DNA from: JBFWUW01 sp050247075
Lineage (GTDB): Bacteria; Planctomycetota; Planctomycetia; Pirellulales; JBFWUW01
Assembly: GCA_050247075.1 (NCBI GenBank)
Contig: JBFWUW010000010.1
Location: 62,001 to 126,000, forward strand
DNA length: 64,000 bases
Direction of reading: 5' to 3'
In this document: piece after piece, positions 33,665 through 41,553 of the stretch
Position numbering within the stretch: position 1 is the first letter of the stretch
Layout of the letters: each line of letters begins with the position of its first letter
Position numbers and translations under genes: made by a program
The notes under the pieces: generated by a model
What the model was told of the DNA's origin: nothing
Seen by the model: the letters and a program-made list of their open reading frames with translations, nothing else
The model's database searches: none

Positions 33665-34543
33665 ATGCTGTCCAAGAATTTCCGCCGTTTTCTTCGCCAA
33701 GAATCCGCCAGTTCTTCGGCGGAGTTGGCGGTGATGCTGGGCGTGCTGGCGCTGACGGTCATCGGCAGCGTTTGGCTCTTGGGAGAGGCGACGCGCGACT
33801 CTTATCAGCAATTAAGCGGCAAGCTCTCATCGAGCACTACAGCCAGCGGGGTGGCAAATTCCGCGGCGGGTTGGCAGTCTCCCGACGCGGCGGCGGTGGT
33901 GAAAACGCCGTCTGGCGGCATTCCCATTTGGCATGTGGGGCTGGCGGCAGCGGTCAGTGTCATTACGCCTTTGTTCTGGGGGGCCAGCATCATCGCCCGA
34001 CGCCGGCGACGCCCAGCCGACGAACCCGTCTTGAAAGAGGATACCGAGGGGGATGGCCACGATGCACTATTCCTCAAGCGGCAGCAAATGCTGCGGCAAC
34101 TGGCGGCGGCCGAGGGAAGATTGAACGAGGACCAGCTCTTGGTCCGGCATGTACTGACGGGCAACCCAATCGGCGTCCTTCCCACCACACCCGCCGCCGA
34201 GATACGGCGGAGCATGGCGGAACGAGGCTGCCGGCATCTGCTGGTCTGCCGGGACGGCCAACTGCTGGGACTGATCAGCGACCGCGACTTGGGCAACCGA
34301 GACGGCAAAACGGCGGCCGATCTGATGACCAAGAACCCCATCAGCGTCACTTCCGAGACCCCTTTGTTTCGCGCCATCACGCTGATGATCAAGCGGCATA
34401 TCTCTTGCTTGCCGGTGGTGGACGACGGAATGTTGCGGGGAATTGTAACCACGACCGATATTCTGATCGCGCTGCAATGCTCGGTGCGGATCCTCACCCG
34501 CGACCTGGCCTCCCCTGCCCTGCCGCAGCCGTTGGAATCGTAA
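33665..34543 (+). CDS. Flp-pilin-like / CBS-domain fusion
   Basis: Protein of 292 residues. The N-terminus MLSKNFRRFLRQESASSSAELAVM, followed by a hydrophobic stretch (LGVLALTVIGSVWLLGEA), resembles Flp/TadE-type pilin N-termini in which a Glu follows the processing site. After a Ser/Thr-rich linker there is a second helix (IWHVGLAAAVSVITPLFWGASI, about 92-112), a basic stop-transfer (RRRRR) and a cytoplasmic pair of CBS domains (about 160-285: VRHVLTGNPIGVLPTTPAAEI, LLVCRDGQLLGLISDRDLG, DLMTKNPISVT, LPVVDDGMLRGIVTTTDIL). CBS pairs bind adenine nucleotides. ATG 33665 preferred over TTG 33644. A G-rich motif (C-rich on +) sits near its end. Confidence 0.78.
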   Translation: MLSKNFRRFLRQESASSSAELAVMLGVLALTVIGSVWLLGEATRDSYQQLSGKLSSSTTASGVANSAAGWQSPDAAAVVKTPSGGIPIWHVGLAAAVSVITPLFWGASIIARRRRRPADEPVLKEDTEGDGHDALFLKRQQMLRQLAAAEGRLNEDQLLVRHVLTGNPIGVLPTTPAAEIRRSMAERGCRHLLVCRDGQLLGLISDRDLGNRDGKTAADLMTKNPISVTSETPLFRAITLMIKRHISCLPVVDDGMLRGIVTTTDILIALQCSVRILTRDLASPALPQPLES

Positions 34544-34551
34544 GCTTTCGC

Positions 34552-34570
34552 ATTCGGCGAAAGCAAAAAA
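34552..34570. other. Short hairpin followed by A-tract
   Basis: Inverted repeat GCTTTCGC / GCGAAAGC around 34547-34564 followed by AAAAAA on the + strand. It forms the far side of the terminator region between two convergent genes. Confidence 0.35.
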
Positions 34571-34604
34571 GGCGTGGCTGGCACTTGTTGAGAGCCAGCC
34601 ACGC
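34564..34604 (-). terminator. Rho-independent terminator of the secreted Tyr-rich gene
   Basis: On the - strand an 11-bp perfect stem GCGTGGCTGGC / GCCAGCCACGC (arms at 34594-34604 and 34572-34582 of the + strand, 11-base loop) is followed by a T-tract (34565-34570). It lies about 70 bases after the stop at 34676. Confidence 0.75.
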
Positions 34605-34675
34605 TCTACCGCGCGAGAACCGTGCCTTGCGGGGTGCGTGATTCCAGACCGTGTGTCGCCGTGGCTCACGGCGAC

Positions 34676-35128
34676 TTAGCTGCACTCCTTGTAGGTCGTT
34701 ACATAGGAGAGCTTGTAGCCGTATGCCCTGTTGATATTCTGGAACGCGGAATAAGCGGCGCTGGAAGACTGGTACCCGCCGATGTAGTAATAGCGTCCGT
34801 TGTATTTCAGCCGGACGTAGTACAAGCACTTCTTGGCCGGGGCATTGCACTTGGCCGTGGGGCGGGCACCCGTGGTGATGACCGATGGAAAGCCCGCTTT
34901 GATATTCGCATCGCGAAAATAGACCGCACGGTTGTAGTCCTGAATATTAGAGTACGAGGCGTTCCAATAGCCTCCATAACATTGCCAGACGGTATACGCC
35001 GCGTCGGCCCTGTTGGTCCCGGCCAGAGTGGCCAGCAGCGCCACGCCGAGGCCGAGCAGACAACGACGCGCCAAAGTCCCCTGTCCATTCGACCGGGGGG
35101 CAAAATCCTTCGTCAACGAGCAAGCCAT
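34676..35128 (-). CDS. Secreted Tyr-rich protein
   Basis: Protein of 150 residues with a cleavable signal (RRCLLGLGVALLATLAGTNRADAA, about 22-44, probable cut after ADA). The mature part of about 105 residues is rich in Tyr and Asn (YGGYWNASYSNIQDYNRAVYF, YYVRLKYNGRYYYIGGYQSSSAAY) with four Cys (CYGG, KCNAPAKKC, ECS) that could form two disulfides. No family recognised. It has its own terminator downstream. The start is ATG 35128; AGGAGAATGTC on the coding strand gives a plausible AGGAGA ribosome site just upstream. Confidence 0.75.
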   Translation of the reverse strand: MACSLTKDFAPRSNGQGTLARRCLLGLGVALLATLAGTNRADAAYTVWQCYGGYWNASYSNIQDYNRAVYFRDANIKAGFPSVITTGARPTAKCNAPAKKCLYYVRLKYNGRYYYIGGYQSSSAAYSAFQNINRAYGYKLSYVTTYKECS

Positions 35129-35371
35129 GACATTCTCCTAAGAAACAACCCGATGAATTGTTTAGGATGAGAAACCCGTTGTTCTCATTCCCTTCAACAA
35201 GACATATGGCGTTGCCTTTGGGAATCTGACTTGATCTTGAAAGATTTTCAGGATTTCCAACGAAAATCCAATAGGCATGGCATCTCGCCGCAGTCGCAAG
35301 CTCTTTGCCACCAAGCGCATGCGGATGGCCATACCGGCGGCCAACCCGGTCGAAATGTTGGCCCGCGGCAC

Positions 35372-36439
35372 CTACTTCAACGCCTTCAGCGGCACCATGG
35401 CCCCGTCTTGCGCCCGGCTCTCCTCGGCGGCTTGCAGCAAGGCAAAAATTTCCAGCGTTTCGGCGGGCGTCACGGGTGGCTTGCCTGTCCTGAAGAATTT
35501 GGCCAGTTCGATGGCCAGACCGCCGTAGCCCATGTACTTGTCGTTGGTGGGTACGACGCCGTTGACCGGAATGCCGTGGCCATAGATGCCGGCGGTGGAA
35601 ACGCCTTTGTCGCCGAAGACCGTGGCGCTGTATTTGACCGCCCCCTCCTTGATGCCGCGATAGGTGGCCAGCCGGCCGTCGCTCCAGACGGCGGTGATCG
35701 ACTCGACCGTGGGCGTGGAAGTGCAAGAAACCTTCACGCAGCCCGGCCCCATGATGGTGTACAGCGTTTCGATGCTATGCAGCGCGCGAATGAACTGGTC
35801 GGCATCGCAGGCCTTCACGTCGTAACCACCGTAGACGTCGCACCCCAGCACGCGGCCAACCTCGGCGTGGTCGCGCATGCCGGAGAAGCCTGGGCTATAG
35901 CGATGTTGCGAGCAACTCCAGCACGGCACGTTGGCCTCTTCCGCCAACTTAAGAATGGCCACCGCATCCGCCGCGGACGAGGCCAGCGGGCGGCCAATGA
36001 ACAGCGGCTTGCCCGCCTTGATGACCGCCGTGGCCTGTTGCAAATGCAAGCGTCCGTCGAGGCTCCAGATCATCACGGCGTCGCATTTGGCCAGCAGCTC
36101 GTCGATGGAGCTGACAATCGCCACCGGCGGCGCGTTGTCCTGGGGATCCTTGGCGTTCTGGTGCCGGCTGAGCATCTGCTCTTGCCATCGCGCGGTCAGC
36201 GCGGCGCTTTCGGGATAGTCGGGGCTGATCACCGGCAAGGCAGCCGTCACCAGCAGCCCCGCCAGATCCTCCTCGGCCTTGGGATCATTGAAGAATTGCA
36301 CGTACTCAACCGCCTGGTAGTTGTCGAAGCCCAGGATACCGACCTTGACCGGCTCGGCGGCGACGGCCCGGCCGGTTGATAAAGCCAGCGCGGCGATAAT
36401 GAGAGCGGCCAAGGTCATTTTGCTGAACAGACGAATCAT
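35372..36439 (-). CDS. Gfo/Idh/MocA-like oxidoreductase, exported
   Basis: Protein of 355 residues with a signal peptide (MTLAALIIAALALSTGRAVAAEP). The mature part starts VKVGILGFDNYQAVEYVQFF, like the Rossmann start of Gfo/Idh/MocA enzymes, though the GxGxxG loop is degenerate (GILGFDNY). Later KAGKPLFIGRPLASS corresponds to the EKP/GRP-type motif in which the usual catalytic Lys segment occurs. The degenerate loop makes NAD(P) binding questionable. ATG 36439 precedes the signal. Function in planctomycetes unknown. Confidence 0.75.
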   Translation of the reverse strand: MIRLFSKMTLAALIIAALALSTGRAVAAEPVKVGILGFDNYQAVEYVQFFNDPKAEEDLAGLLVTAALPVISPDYPESAALTARWQEQMLSRHQNAKDPQDNAPPVAIVSSIDELLAKCDAVMIWSLDGRLHLQQATAVIKAGKPLFIGRPLASSAADAVAILKLAEEANVPCWSCSQHRYSPGFSGMRDHAEVGRVLGCDVYGGYDVKACDADQFIRALHSIETLYTIMGPGCVKVSCTSTPTVESITAVWSDGRLATYRGIKEGAVKYSATVFGDKGVSTAGIYGHGIPVNGVVPTNDKYMGYGGLAIELAKFFRTGKPPVTPAETLEIFALLQAAEESRAQDGAMVPLKALK

Positions 36440-36723
36440 GCGATGTACCCGTGGTTGAAAGAGCCAGATGTCGGACAGGGATTGCGGAGCCAAGCATGGC
36501 CGGAATCGGCGAACCCGTTCGCGCGGAACACTCGGTCATGCCGATCTACAATAGCTGGAAGCATGGGTCATTTGAACCACTTAGGGAGAAGTCGGGACCA
36601 ACGCCTCCCGATTAGCCCGGTTCGTCGACATCGTTGCATCGGCCTTTCCGCTCGTTAGCATGGGCGCAATCGAAACGAATCGCACCGCGCTCATCCACCA
36701 TGCCTGCTCAACGGCTCCTCTCA

Positions 36724-37191
36724 ATGGACATGAACCCCTATGCCAGTCCCGGGGCCGCCCCGGAACCGTTCCGCTCTTCGCACGCGCCGCTCTATGCGCC
36801 GCCGTCGGTGCTGCTGGCGACGTTTCTGGGATCGTTGCTAGGAGGCGCCATTTTGATGGCGATCAATTTCCAGCGGCTGGGCCGGAGTACGGCTGGCTGG
36901 GTAACCTTAATCCTTGGGCTGGGGGCCACGGTGCTGCTGTTGGCCGTCGTGATGATGATCCCCGACGATGTCCCCATTCCCGCGGTTGTATGGACGGGCC
37001 TGCAAATGGCGGGCATGTTCGGCCTGGCCAAAGCCACGCAAGGAGAAGTCGAAGTGCTCATCGCGGAAGGAGTGCCAGCCGCCTCAAACTGGCGCGCGGC
37101 GGGTTGGGGGCTTGCCGCGGGCGCGATTGTCGTCGTGGGCCTTTTCGCGGTCCTCTTTGGCCTGGCCAACGCCGGTTTGGTGGAACTGTAG
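36724..37191 (+). CDS. Small membrane protein with MNPYASP leader
   Basis: Protein of 155 residues. It starts MDMNPYASPGAAPEPFRSSHAP, the NPYAS tag also found at 14073, then a Pro-rich linker and four hydrophobic segments (SVLLATFLGSLLGGAILMAI, WVTLILGLGATVLLLAVVMM, a weaker one at about 92-105 and GLAAGAIVVVGLFAVLFGL). No family recognised. It is convergent with argF. The tag is shared with unrelated membrane bodies, which suggests it is a separable sorting or interaction element. Confidence 0.65.
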   Translation: MDMNPYASPGAAPEPFRSSHAPLYAPPSVLLATFLGSLLGGAILMAINFQRLGRSTAGWVTLILGLGATVLLLAVVMMIPDDVPIPAVVWTGLQMAGMFGLAKATQGEVEVLIAEGVPAASNWRAAGWGLAAGAIVVVGLFAVLFGLANAGLVEL

Positions 37192-37201
37192 AGCCCGAAT
37201 C

Positions 37202-38119
37202 CTACCCTTGCGTTCCCAGCATCCAGGCCAGTATTCCCTTTTGCACATGCATGCGGTTGCCGGCTTGCTGCACCACGATGCTGTTGGGACCGTCGATGAC
37301 TTCGTCGGTGACTTCCTCTCCCCGATGGGCCGGCAGGCAGTGCATGAAATAGGCATCCTGGGGCGCGTGCGACATCAGTTTGGCGTTGATCTGGTAGCCG
37401 GCAAAAACCTTCCGACGGGCCGCGCTTTCGGCTTCTTGCCCCATGCTGGTCCAGACATCGGTGTAGACCGCCGCGGCTTTCTTGACCGCCTTGTTAGGGT
37501 CCGTGCTGGCGGTCATTTTGAGTTTGGGCGTTTCCCGCTTCAGCAGTTTTAGAAAATCGTCGGGGAACTCGTAGCCCGCGGGCGAGGCAATGTTGAGGTG
37601 CATTCCCAATTTGCCGCAGCCGATCGCCAGGCTGCGGGCCACGTTGTTGGCGTCTCCCACGTAAGCCAAGGTCTTGCCTTCCAACGGGCCGATGAGTTCT
37701 TGCAGCGTATACAGATCGGCCATGGCCTGGCAAGGATGGGCCAGATCGGTCAGTCCATTGATGACCGCGCAGGTGCAGTGCCGGGCCAGTTCCTCAACCG
37801 ATTGGTGGCGGTTGGAGCGGACCACGATCACATCGACGTATTGGCTGAGGACGCGGCCAAAATCGGCCACGCTCTCCCGCGAACCCCAGCCGACGTCGTT
37901 GCCCAAAAATAGGCTGCTCCCTCCCAGGTTAATCATGCCGGCCTCAAAGCTGACCCGCGTCCGTAGCGAGGGCTTTTCAAACAGCAGCGCCATGACCCGG
38001 CCGGGTAGCAATGCCTCGCGCAGCCCGCGCTGGTACTTGCTTTTGAGGTCGGTGGTGATGGCGAAGACCCGTTCGATCTCGGCCGAACTCAACTCGGTCA
38101 ACGTAATGAGGTGTCGCAT
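37202..38119 (-). CDS. argF: Ornithine carbamoyltransferase
   Basis: Forms citrulline from ornithine and carbamoyl phosphate in arginine synthesis. The 305-residue protein carries all family motifs: KPSLRTRVSFEAG (the S-x-R-T-R carbamoyl-phosphate loop), NGLTDLAHPCQAMAD (HPCQ), YTDVWTSMG and FMHCLPAHRGEEV (HCLP ornithine site). It is the third gene of an argB-argD-argF set on the - strand, 43 bases after argD; no ARG box could be identified by eye. Confidence 0.97.
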   Translation of the reverse strand: MRHLITLTELSSAEIERVFAITTDLKSKYQRGLREALLPGRVMALLFEKPSLRTRVSFEAGMINLGGSSLFLGNDVGWGSRESVADFGRVLSQYVDVIVVRSNRHQSVEELARHCTCAVINGLTDLAHPCQAMADLYTLQELIGPLEGKTLAYVGDANNVARSLAIGCGKLGMHLNIASPAGYEFPDDFLKLLKRETPKLKMTASTDPNKAVKKAAAVYTDVWTSMGQEAESAARRKVFAGYQINAKLMSHAPQDAYFMHCLPAHRGEEVTDEVIDGPNSIVVQQAGNRMHVQKGILAWMLGTQG

Positions 38120-38162
38120 GGAGCGAGCCCTCGCGGTGGAAGTAGGGTAAAGGACCAGGCCG

Positions 38163-39362
38163 CTAGCGGGCCAATCCGCGGAGGACTTCTGCCAAAATGT
38201 CGCAGCCTTCGTGCGCTTGCTGTTCGGACAGGTTCATGGCCGGCAGCAACCGCAAGACATTGCCGTGCGTGCAATTGATGAGCAGATTACGCTCCAGGCA
38301 GGCTTGCACGGCGGGCGTCCCTTCGATGGTCAGCTCTATGCCGATCATCACACCGACCACCCGAACCTCGCGAATGATGTCGCACTCGGCCTGCAAAGCG
38401 GTCAGCCGCTGGCGGAAAATCTCGCCCAATTCGCGGGCGTGTTCCAGCAGGTTGTCTTCCTCGATCATTTCCAAGGTGGCAATGCCGGCTCTGGCCGCCA
38501 GCGGGTTGCCGCCAAACGTGGCGGCATGCATGCCGGGCCGCAAGCTGGGAGCGATCTCGGCCGTGGTCAGCAACGCGCCCCCCGCCACTCCGCCGCACAA
38601 GGCCTTGGCCAGGGTGATAATGTCGGGCTGCACACCAAAATGCTGATAGGCGAACCATTGCCCCGTTCGTCCGCAGCCGGTCTGCACCTCGTCAAAGATC
38701 AACAGCAGATTGTGTTCATCGCACAACCGGCGCAGTCCCTGCAGAAAGCCCTCTGGTGGAATCCGCACGCCCCCTTCGCCCTGGATCGGTTCGATCATGA
38801 TGGCGGCCGTTTCGCCGTCGATCAACTTGGCGACAGCCGCCAGATCGCCAAACGGGGCGTACACAAACCCGGCCATCAACGGGCCCAGCCCGGCGTGGTA
38901 CTTGGGTTGGGCGGTGGCGGTGGTGGCCCCCAGAGTGCGGCCATGAAAGCCCCCTTCGAAAGTGATGATTTTATAGCGTTCCTTGGGAGAGTGCAGCCGG
39001 GCCAGCTTGATGGCGGCCTCGTTGGCTTCGGCTCCGGAATTGCAAAAGAATGCCTGCCCGCCAAAGCTGCGCTCGCTAAGCAACCGGGCCCAGTGCCCTT
39101 GGGCTTCGGTGTACCAGGTGTTGGGGACGTGGATCAACGTGGCGACCTGCTCTTGCACGGCCTTCACCACCGGAGCTGGGCAATGACCCAGCAGATTGCA
39201 GCCCCAGCCGGGGAAGAGATCCAGGTAGCGGCGGCCTTCGACATCCCACACGTACGATCCCTCGCCCCGCGCCAAACAGACTGGATAGCGCGTGTAATTG
39301 GGAACGACGTACTGCTTGAAGACATCAATGACTTCAGCCGAACTGACGCTGGTGGTTGCCAC
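38163..39362 (-). CDS. argD: Acetylornithine aminotransferase
   Basis: PLP-dependent class III aminotransferase making N-acetylornithine from N-acetylglutamate semialdehyde and glutamate. The 399-residue protein has FFCNSGAEANEAAIKLAR (phosphate loop), FEGGFHGRTLGAT, LLIFDEVQTGCGRTG with the cofactor Asp, and ITLAKALCGG with the Schiff-base Lys. Start GTG 39362, with GGGAGAA about nine bases upstream, fits the family N-terminus; the open frame further upstream is unconserved. Middle gene of the argB-argD-argF set. Confidence 0.95.
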   Translation of the reverse strand: MATTSVSSAEVIDVFKQYVVPNYTRYPVCLARGEGSYVWDVEGRRYLDLFPGWGCNLLGHCPAPVVKAVQEQVATLIHVPNTWYTEAQGHWARLLSERSFGGQAFFCNSGAEANEAAIKLARLHSPKERYKIITFEGGFHGRTLGATTATAQPKYHAGLGPLMAGFVYAPFGDLAAVAKLIDGETAAIMIEPIQGEGGVRIPPEGFLQGLRRLCDEHNLLLIFDEVQTGCGRTGQWFAYQHFGVQPDIITLAKALCGGVAGGALLTTAEIAPSLRPGMHAATFGGNPLAARAGIATLEMIEEDNLLEHARELGEIFRQRLTALQAECDIIREVRVVGVMIGIELTIEGTPAVQACLERNLLINCTHGNVLRLLPAMNLSEQQAHEGCDILAEVLRGLAR

Positions 39363-39465
39363 GGCAATTCTCCCGCGAGACAGACGAAATGGGAATGCAA
39401 AACGGAAAACAATAGGACAACAAGACAAGCGGCGGGTTCGCGCGGCGGAAATCCGCGTCGGAGAG

Positions 39466-40377
39466 CTATTTTCCCTCGCGGACCAGCTCCGTGCCAACAC
39501 CGGTGCTGGTATAAACCTCTAACAGCAGCGAGTGCCGGATGCGTCCGTCGATGATGTGAATCTTGCGGACGCCGTTCTTGAGCGTCTCCAGGCAGCCTTC
39601 CAGCTTGGGGATCATGCCAGCCTCCACCGCGCCGCTGGCGATCAAATCCTTGGCCTGGGCCTCATTCAGGGAATGAATCAAGGTCGTGGGGTCGTCCTTC
39701 TGGCGGCGGACGCCATTGACGTCGCTCAAAAAGACCAGTTTTTCGGCCCCCAGGGCCTGGGCTACCGCCGTGGCGGCCGTGTCGGCATTCACGTTGAGCT
39801 TTTCGCCGTTTTCCCCCAGGCACATCGAGGGAATCACCGGCACGATGCGGGCGTAACACAGGTTGTCGATCGTCCGGCGGTCGACGCGGGTGACTTCACC
39901 TACCTGGCCCAGATCGACCGATTCACCGGCCTTGTCTTGCAGCATCAGCCGTTTGCCAAACAGTACGTTTGTATTGTGTTGAAAGTTCAGCGGCGCCGCG
40001 CGGCCCCCCAAATCCTCAATGCCACTGACGATTTGTGAATTGGTCTCAACGGCTAAGACCCGTTCGACAATCTCCGCCGTGGCCGCATCGGTATAGCGGC
40101 GTCCCTGGACAAAGCGGGCCTCGATTCCGGCGGCTGTCATGGCCCGGCTGATAGCCGCGCCGCCGCCATGCACAACGACGGGCCGCATCCCCACGGTTTC
40201 CATGAAAGCGATGTCGAGCAGCAGGTGCCGCAGCGCGTTGGGGTCCTCCATGACGCTGCCGCCGAGCTTGATGACCGTGACCTGGTCGCGAAACTCGCGA
40301 ATCCAGTGCAGCGCTTCGATCAGGACGTCGGCCTTTTCAATGGCCTTTTTTTCTCTCGCCAACTGTTCTTTCAACAA
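39466..40377 (-). CDS. argB: Acetylglutamate kinase
   Basis: Phosphorylates N-acetylglutamate. The 303-residue amino-acid-kinase-fold protein has VTVIKLGGSVMED (ATP-binding Lys), VVVHGGGAAISRAM (GGG substrate loop), LNVNADTAATAVAQALGAEKLVFLSDVNGV and AGMIPKLEGCLETLKNGVRKIHIIDGR. It starts with a 25-residue helical extension (EQLAREKKAIEKADVLIEAL) of the kind found in arginine-sensitive ArgB enzymes, so feedback inhibition by arginine is likely. First gene of the arginine set. Confidence 0.96.
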   Translation of the reverse strand: MLKEQLAREKKAIEKADVLIEALHWIREFRDQVTVIKLGGSVMEDPNALRHLLLDIAFMETVGMRPVVVHGGGAAISRAMTAAGIEARFVQGRRYTDAATAEIVERVLAVETNSQIVSGIEDLGGRAAPLNFQHNTNVLFGKRLMLQDKAGESVDLGQVGEVTRVDRRTIDNLCYARIVPVIPSMCLGENGEKLNVNADTAATAVAQALGAEKLVFLSDVNGVRRQKDDPTTLIHSLNEAQAKDLIASGAVEAGMIPKLEGCLETLKNGVRKIHIIDGRIRHSLLLEVYTSTGVGTELVREGK

Positions 40378-40739
40378 CCCGGCTCCTGCTGGAGTGGCAA
40401 CACGGCGTTCGCCCAGGGGCGATTGGGGAAGCAGCCTATTCTAGGTGGTCTAAAAGGGGTGTCAACGCACCGTTGGGCATTGGATACGTGGGAAAATCAA
40501 ACCCGGATTGTCACCGTGGGGGCCAGTTTTCTGTAGAAGGCGATTCCATCGCCGATCATCCTATTAGGAGCCATCATCCAACTTCGGTCTGTTGAGCGTA
40601 CAGACGCAATGTGCAACCGATGCGTTATCCTCAAAAGTAGGGCTAAACCGCAAAAACGTGTCCCCCCCCCTGGACTGTTGCGTATAATTGATCGAAGTGA
40701 AGTACATTTGCCGTTCATGGTTTAAAGCAGGTTGTTGGC
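40378..40739. other. Divergent intergenic region
   Basis: Between argB (-) and the UVR-motif gene (+). It contains a copy of the palindromic family (40533-40558, inverted), a run of Cs (40661-40670) and a TATAAT box at 40684-40689, which could be the -10 of the + gene although no good -35 lies 17 bases upstream. Confidence 0.4.
40533..40558 (-). repeat. Palindromic repeat family, copy 1
   Basis: Core GGCGAT-TCC-ATCGCC with the flank TGTAGAA; the reverse complement matches copies at 45363 and 50067 (ATCGGCGATGGAATCGCC then TCCTACA). Confidence 0.65.
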
Positions 40740-41480
40740 ATGGCCCCGCGTAAGAAGAAGGATATCGACGCCATTCTCCGTGACTGGCCGCTAGAGCCAG
40801 GCGAGCTGTGCGTGCGCCTGGTTCGTGGCAGCGACAGCCGCGAGGTGATTCAAATGCGCGTAGAGATGGGCGTGCTGCAACTGGAAGTCAGCAACCGGCC
40901 CGACGGCCAGCGGCCCCACGGTGCCGATACGTTTTTTGACTACCTGCTGGCCGAAGCGATTCACTCGGGTGACGACTACAGGCTTTCCGAGGAACAATGC
41001 GGCGAGGTTGACCGCGAGTTCCTGCAATTTTATCACCGGCGGATCTGCTGGCTGCAACTGCGCGACTTCGCCCGCGCTGTTCGCGATGCCGACCACAGCC
41101 TGGCCATGATGGACTTCGTCAAGACGCGCTCGCCGAGCGACGATTGGGTGGAATCGCACGAACAGTACCGCCCCTTTATCTTGTTCCACCGCACCCAGGC
41201 ATCGGCCCTGGCCGCTTTGGAAGAGGACGGGCCGGAAGCCGCGATTGGACAAATCAACCAGGGCGTAGGCCGCATTCGCGCTGTCTATGAGGAAAACGAT
41301 GCCCTGGAGGATTTCGACGATGACGAAATGGTCGGCCGGCTGGAACAGCTCAAAGAGGCGCTCCGCGACCATTTTAACGTCGGCCGCACTTTGAACGAGC
41401 AACTGGCCGAAGCCATTGCCAGCGAGCAGTACGAACTGGCCGCCAAGCTGCGCGACGAAATCGCCCGCCGCGAGGTTTAA
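40740..41480 (+). CDS. UVR-motif protein
   Basis: Protein of 246 residues ending with a UvrB/UvrC-type motif (QLAEAIASEQYELAAKLRDEIARRE, about 220-245; coiled coil that binds a partner). The rest (VRLVRGSDSREVIQMRVEMGVLQLEVSNRPDG, then a long helical part) matches no family I recognise. UVR motifs occur in UvrB, UvrC, ClpC and McsA, so a role as adaptor in protein or DNA quality control is possible. Soluble. ATG 40740 is the first codon of MAPRKKKDI; GCAGG lies about 10 bases upstream. Confidence 0.78.
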   Translation: MAPRKKKDIDAILRDWPLEPGELCVRLVRGSDSREVIQMRVEMGVLQLEVSNRPDGQRPHGADTFFDYLLAEAIHSGDDYRLSEEQCGEVDREFLQFYHRRICWLQLRDFARAVRDADHSLAMMDFVKTRSPSDDWVESHEQYRPFILFHRTQASALAALEEDGPEAAIGQINQGVGRIRAVYEENDALEDFDDDEMVGRLEQLKEALRDHFNVGRTLNEQLAEAIASEQYELAAKLRDEIARREV

Positions 41481-41506
41481 GGGCCGATCGCGGCATAGCT
41501 TCGCAT

Positions 41507-41527
41507 CTCCCACTCCCGGAGTGGGAG
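41507..41527. terminator. Hairpin between convergent genes
   Basis: Perfect 9-bp arms CTCCCACTC / GAGTGGGAG with a CCG loop, located 26 bases after the UVR gene stop and 22 bases after the regulator stop on the other strand. No T-tract follows, so a bidirectional stability or termination hairpin is possible. Confidence 0.45.
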
Positions 41528-41528
41528 G

Positions 41529-41553
41529 AACGGCTAGGAAACCGCCTCCTACA
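41529..41553. repeat. Palindromic repeat family, variant
   Basis: AACGGCTAGGAAACCGCCTCCTACA. Its right flank CCTCCTACA equals that of the other copies, but the palindrome is degraded. It overlaps the last codons of the response regulator. Confidence 0.5.

Noticed and set aside
1394..34523. G-rich motif as a proven replication-orientation signal (KOPS/Chi)
   Set aside because: Gene strand and replication strand are confounded in the window and no origin or terminus is visible.
35231..36379. Open frame of 380 codons opposite the Gfo/Idh-like gene
   Set aside because: Shadow frame; the - strand has a signal peptide and Rossmann start.
38211..39554. Open frame of about 450 codons opposite argD
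   Set aside because: Shadow frame; argD is unambiguous on the - strand.
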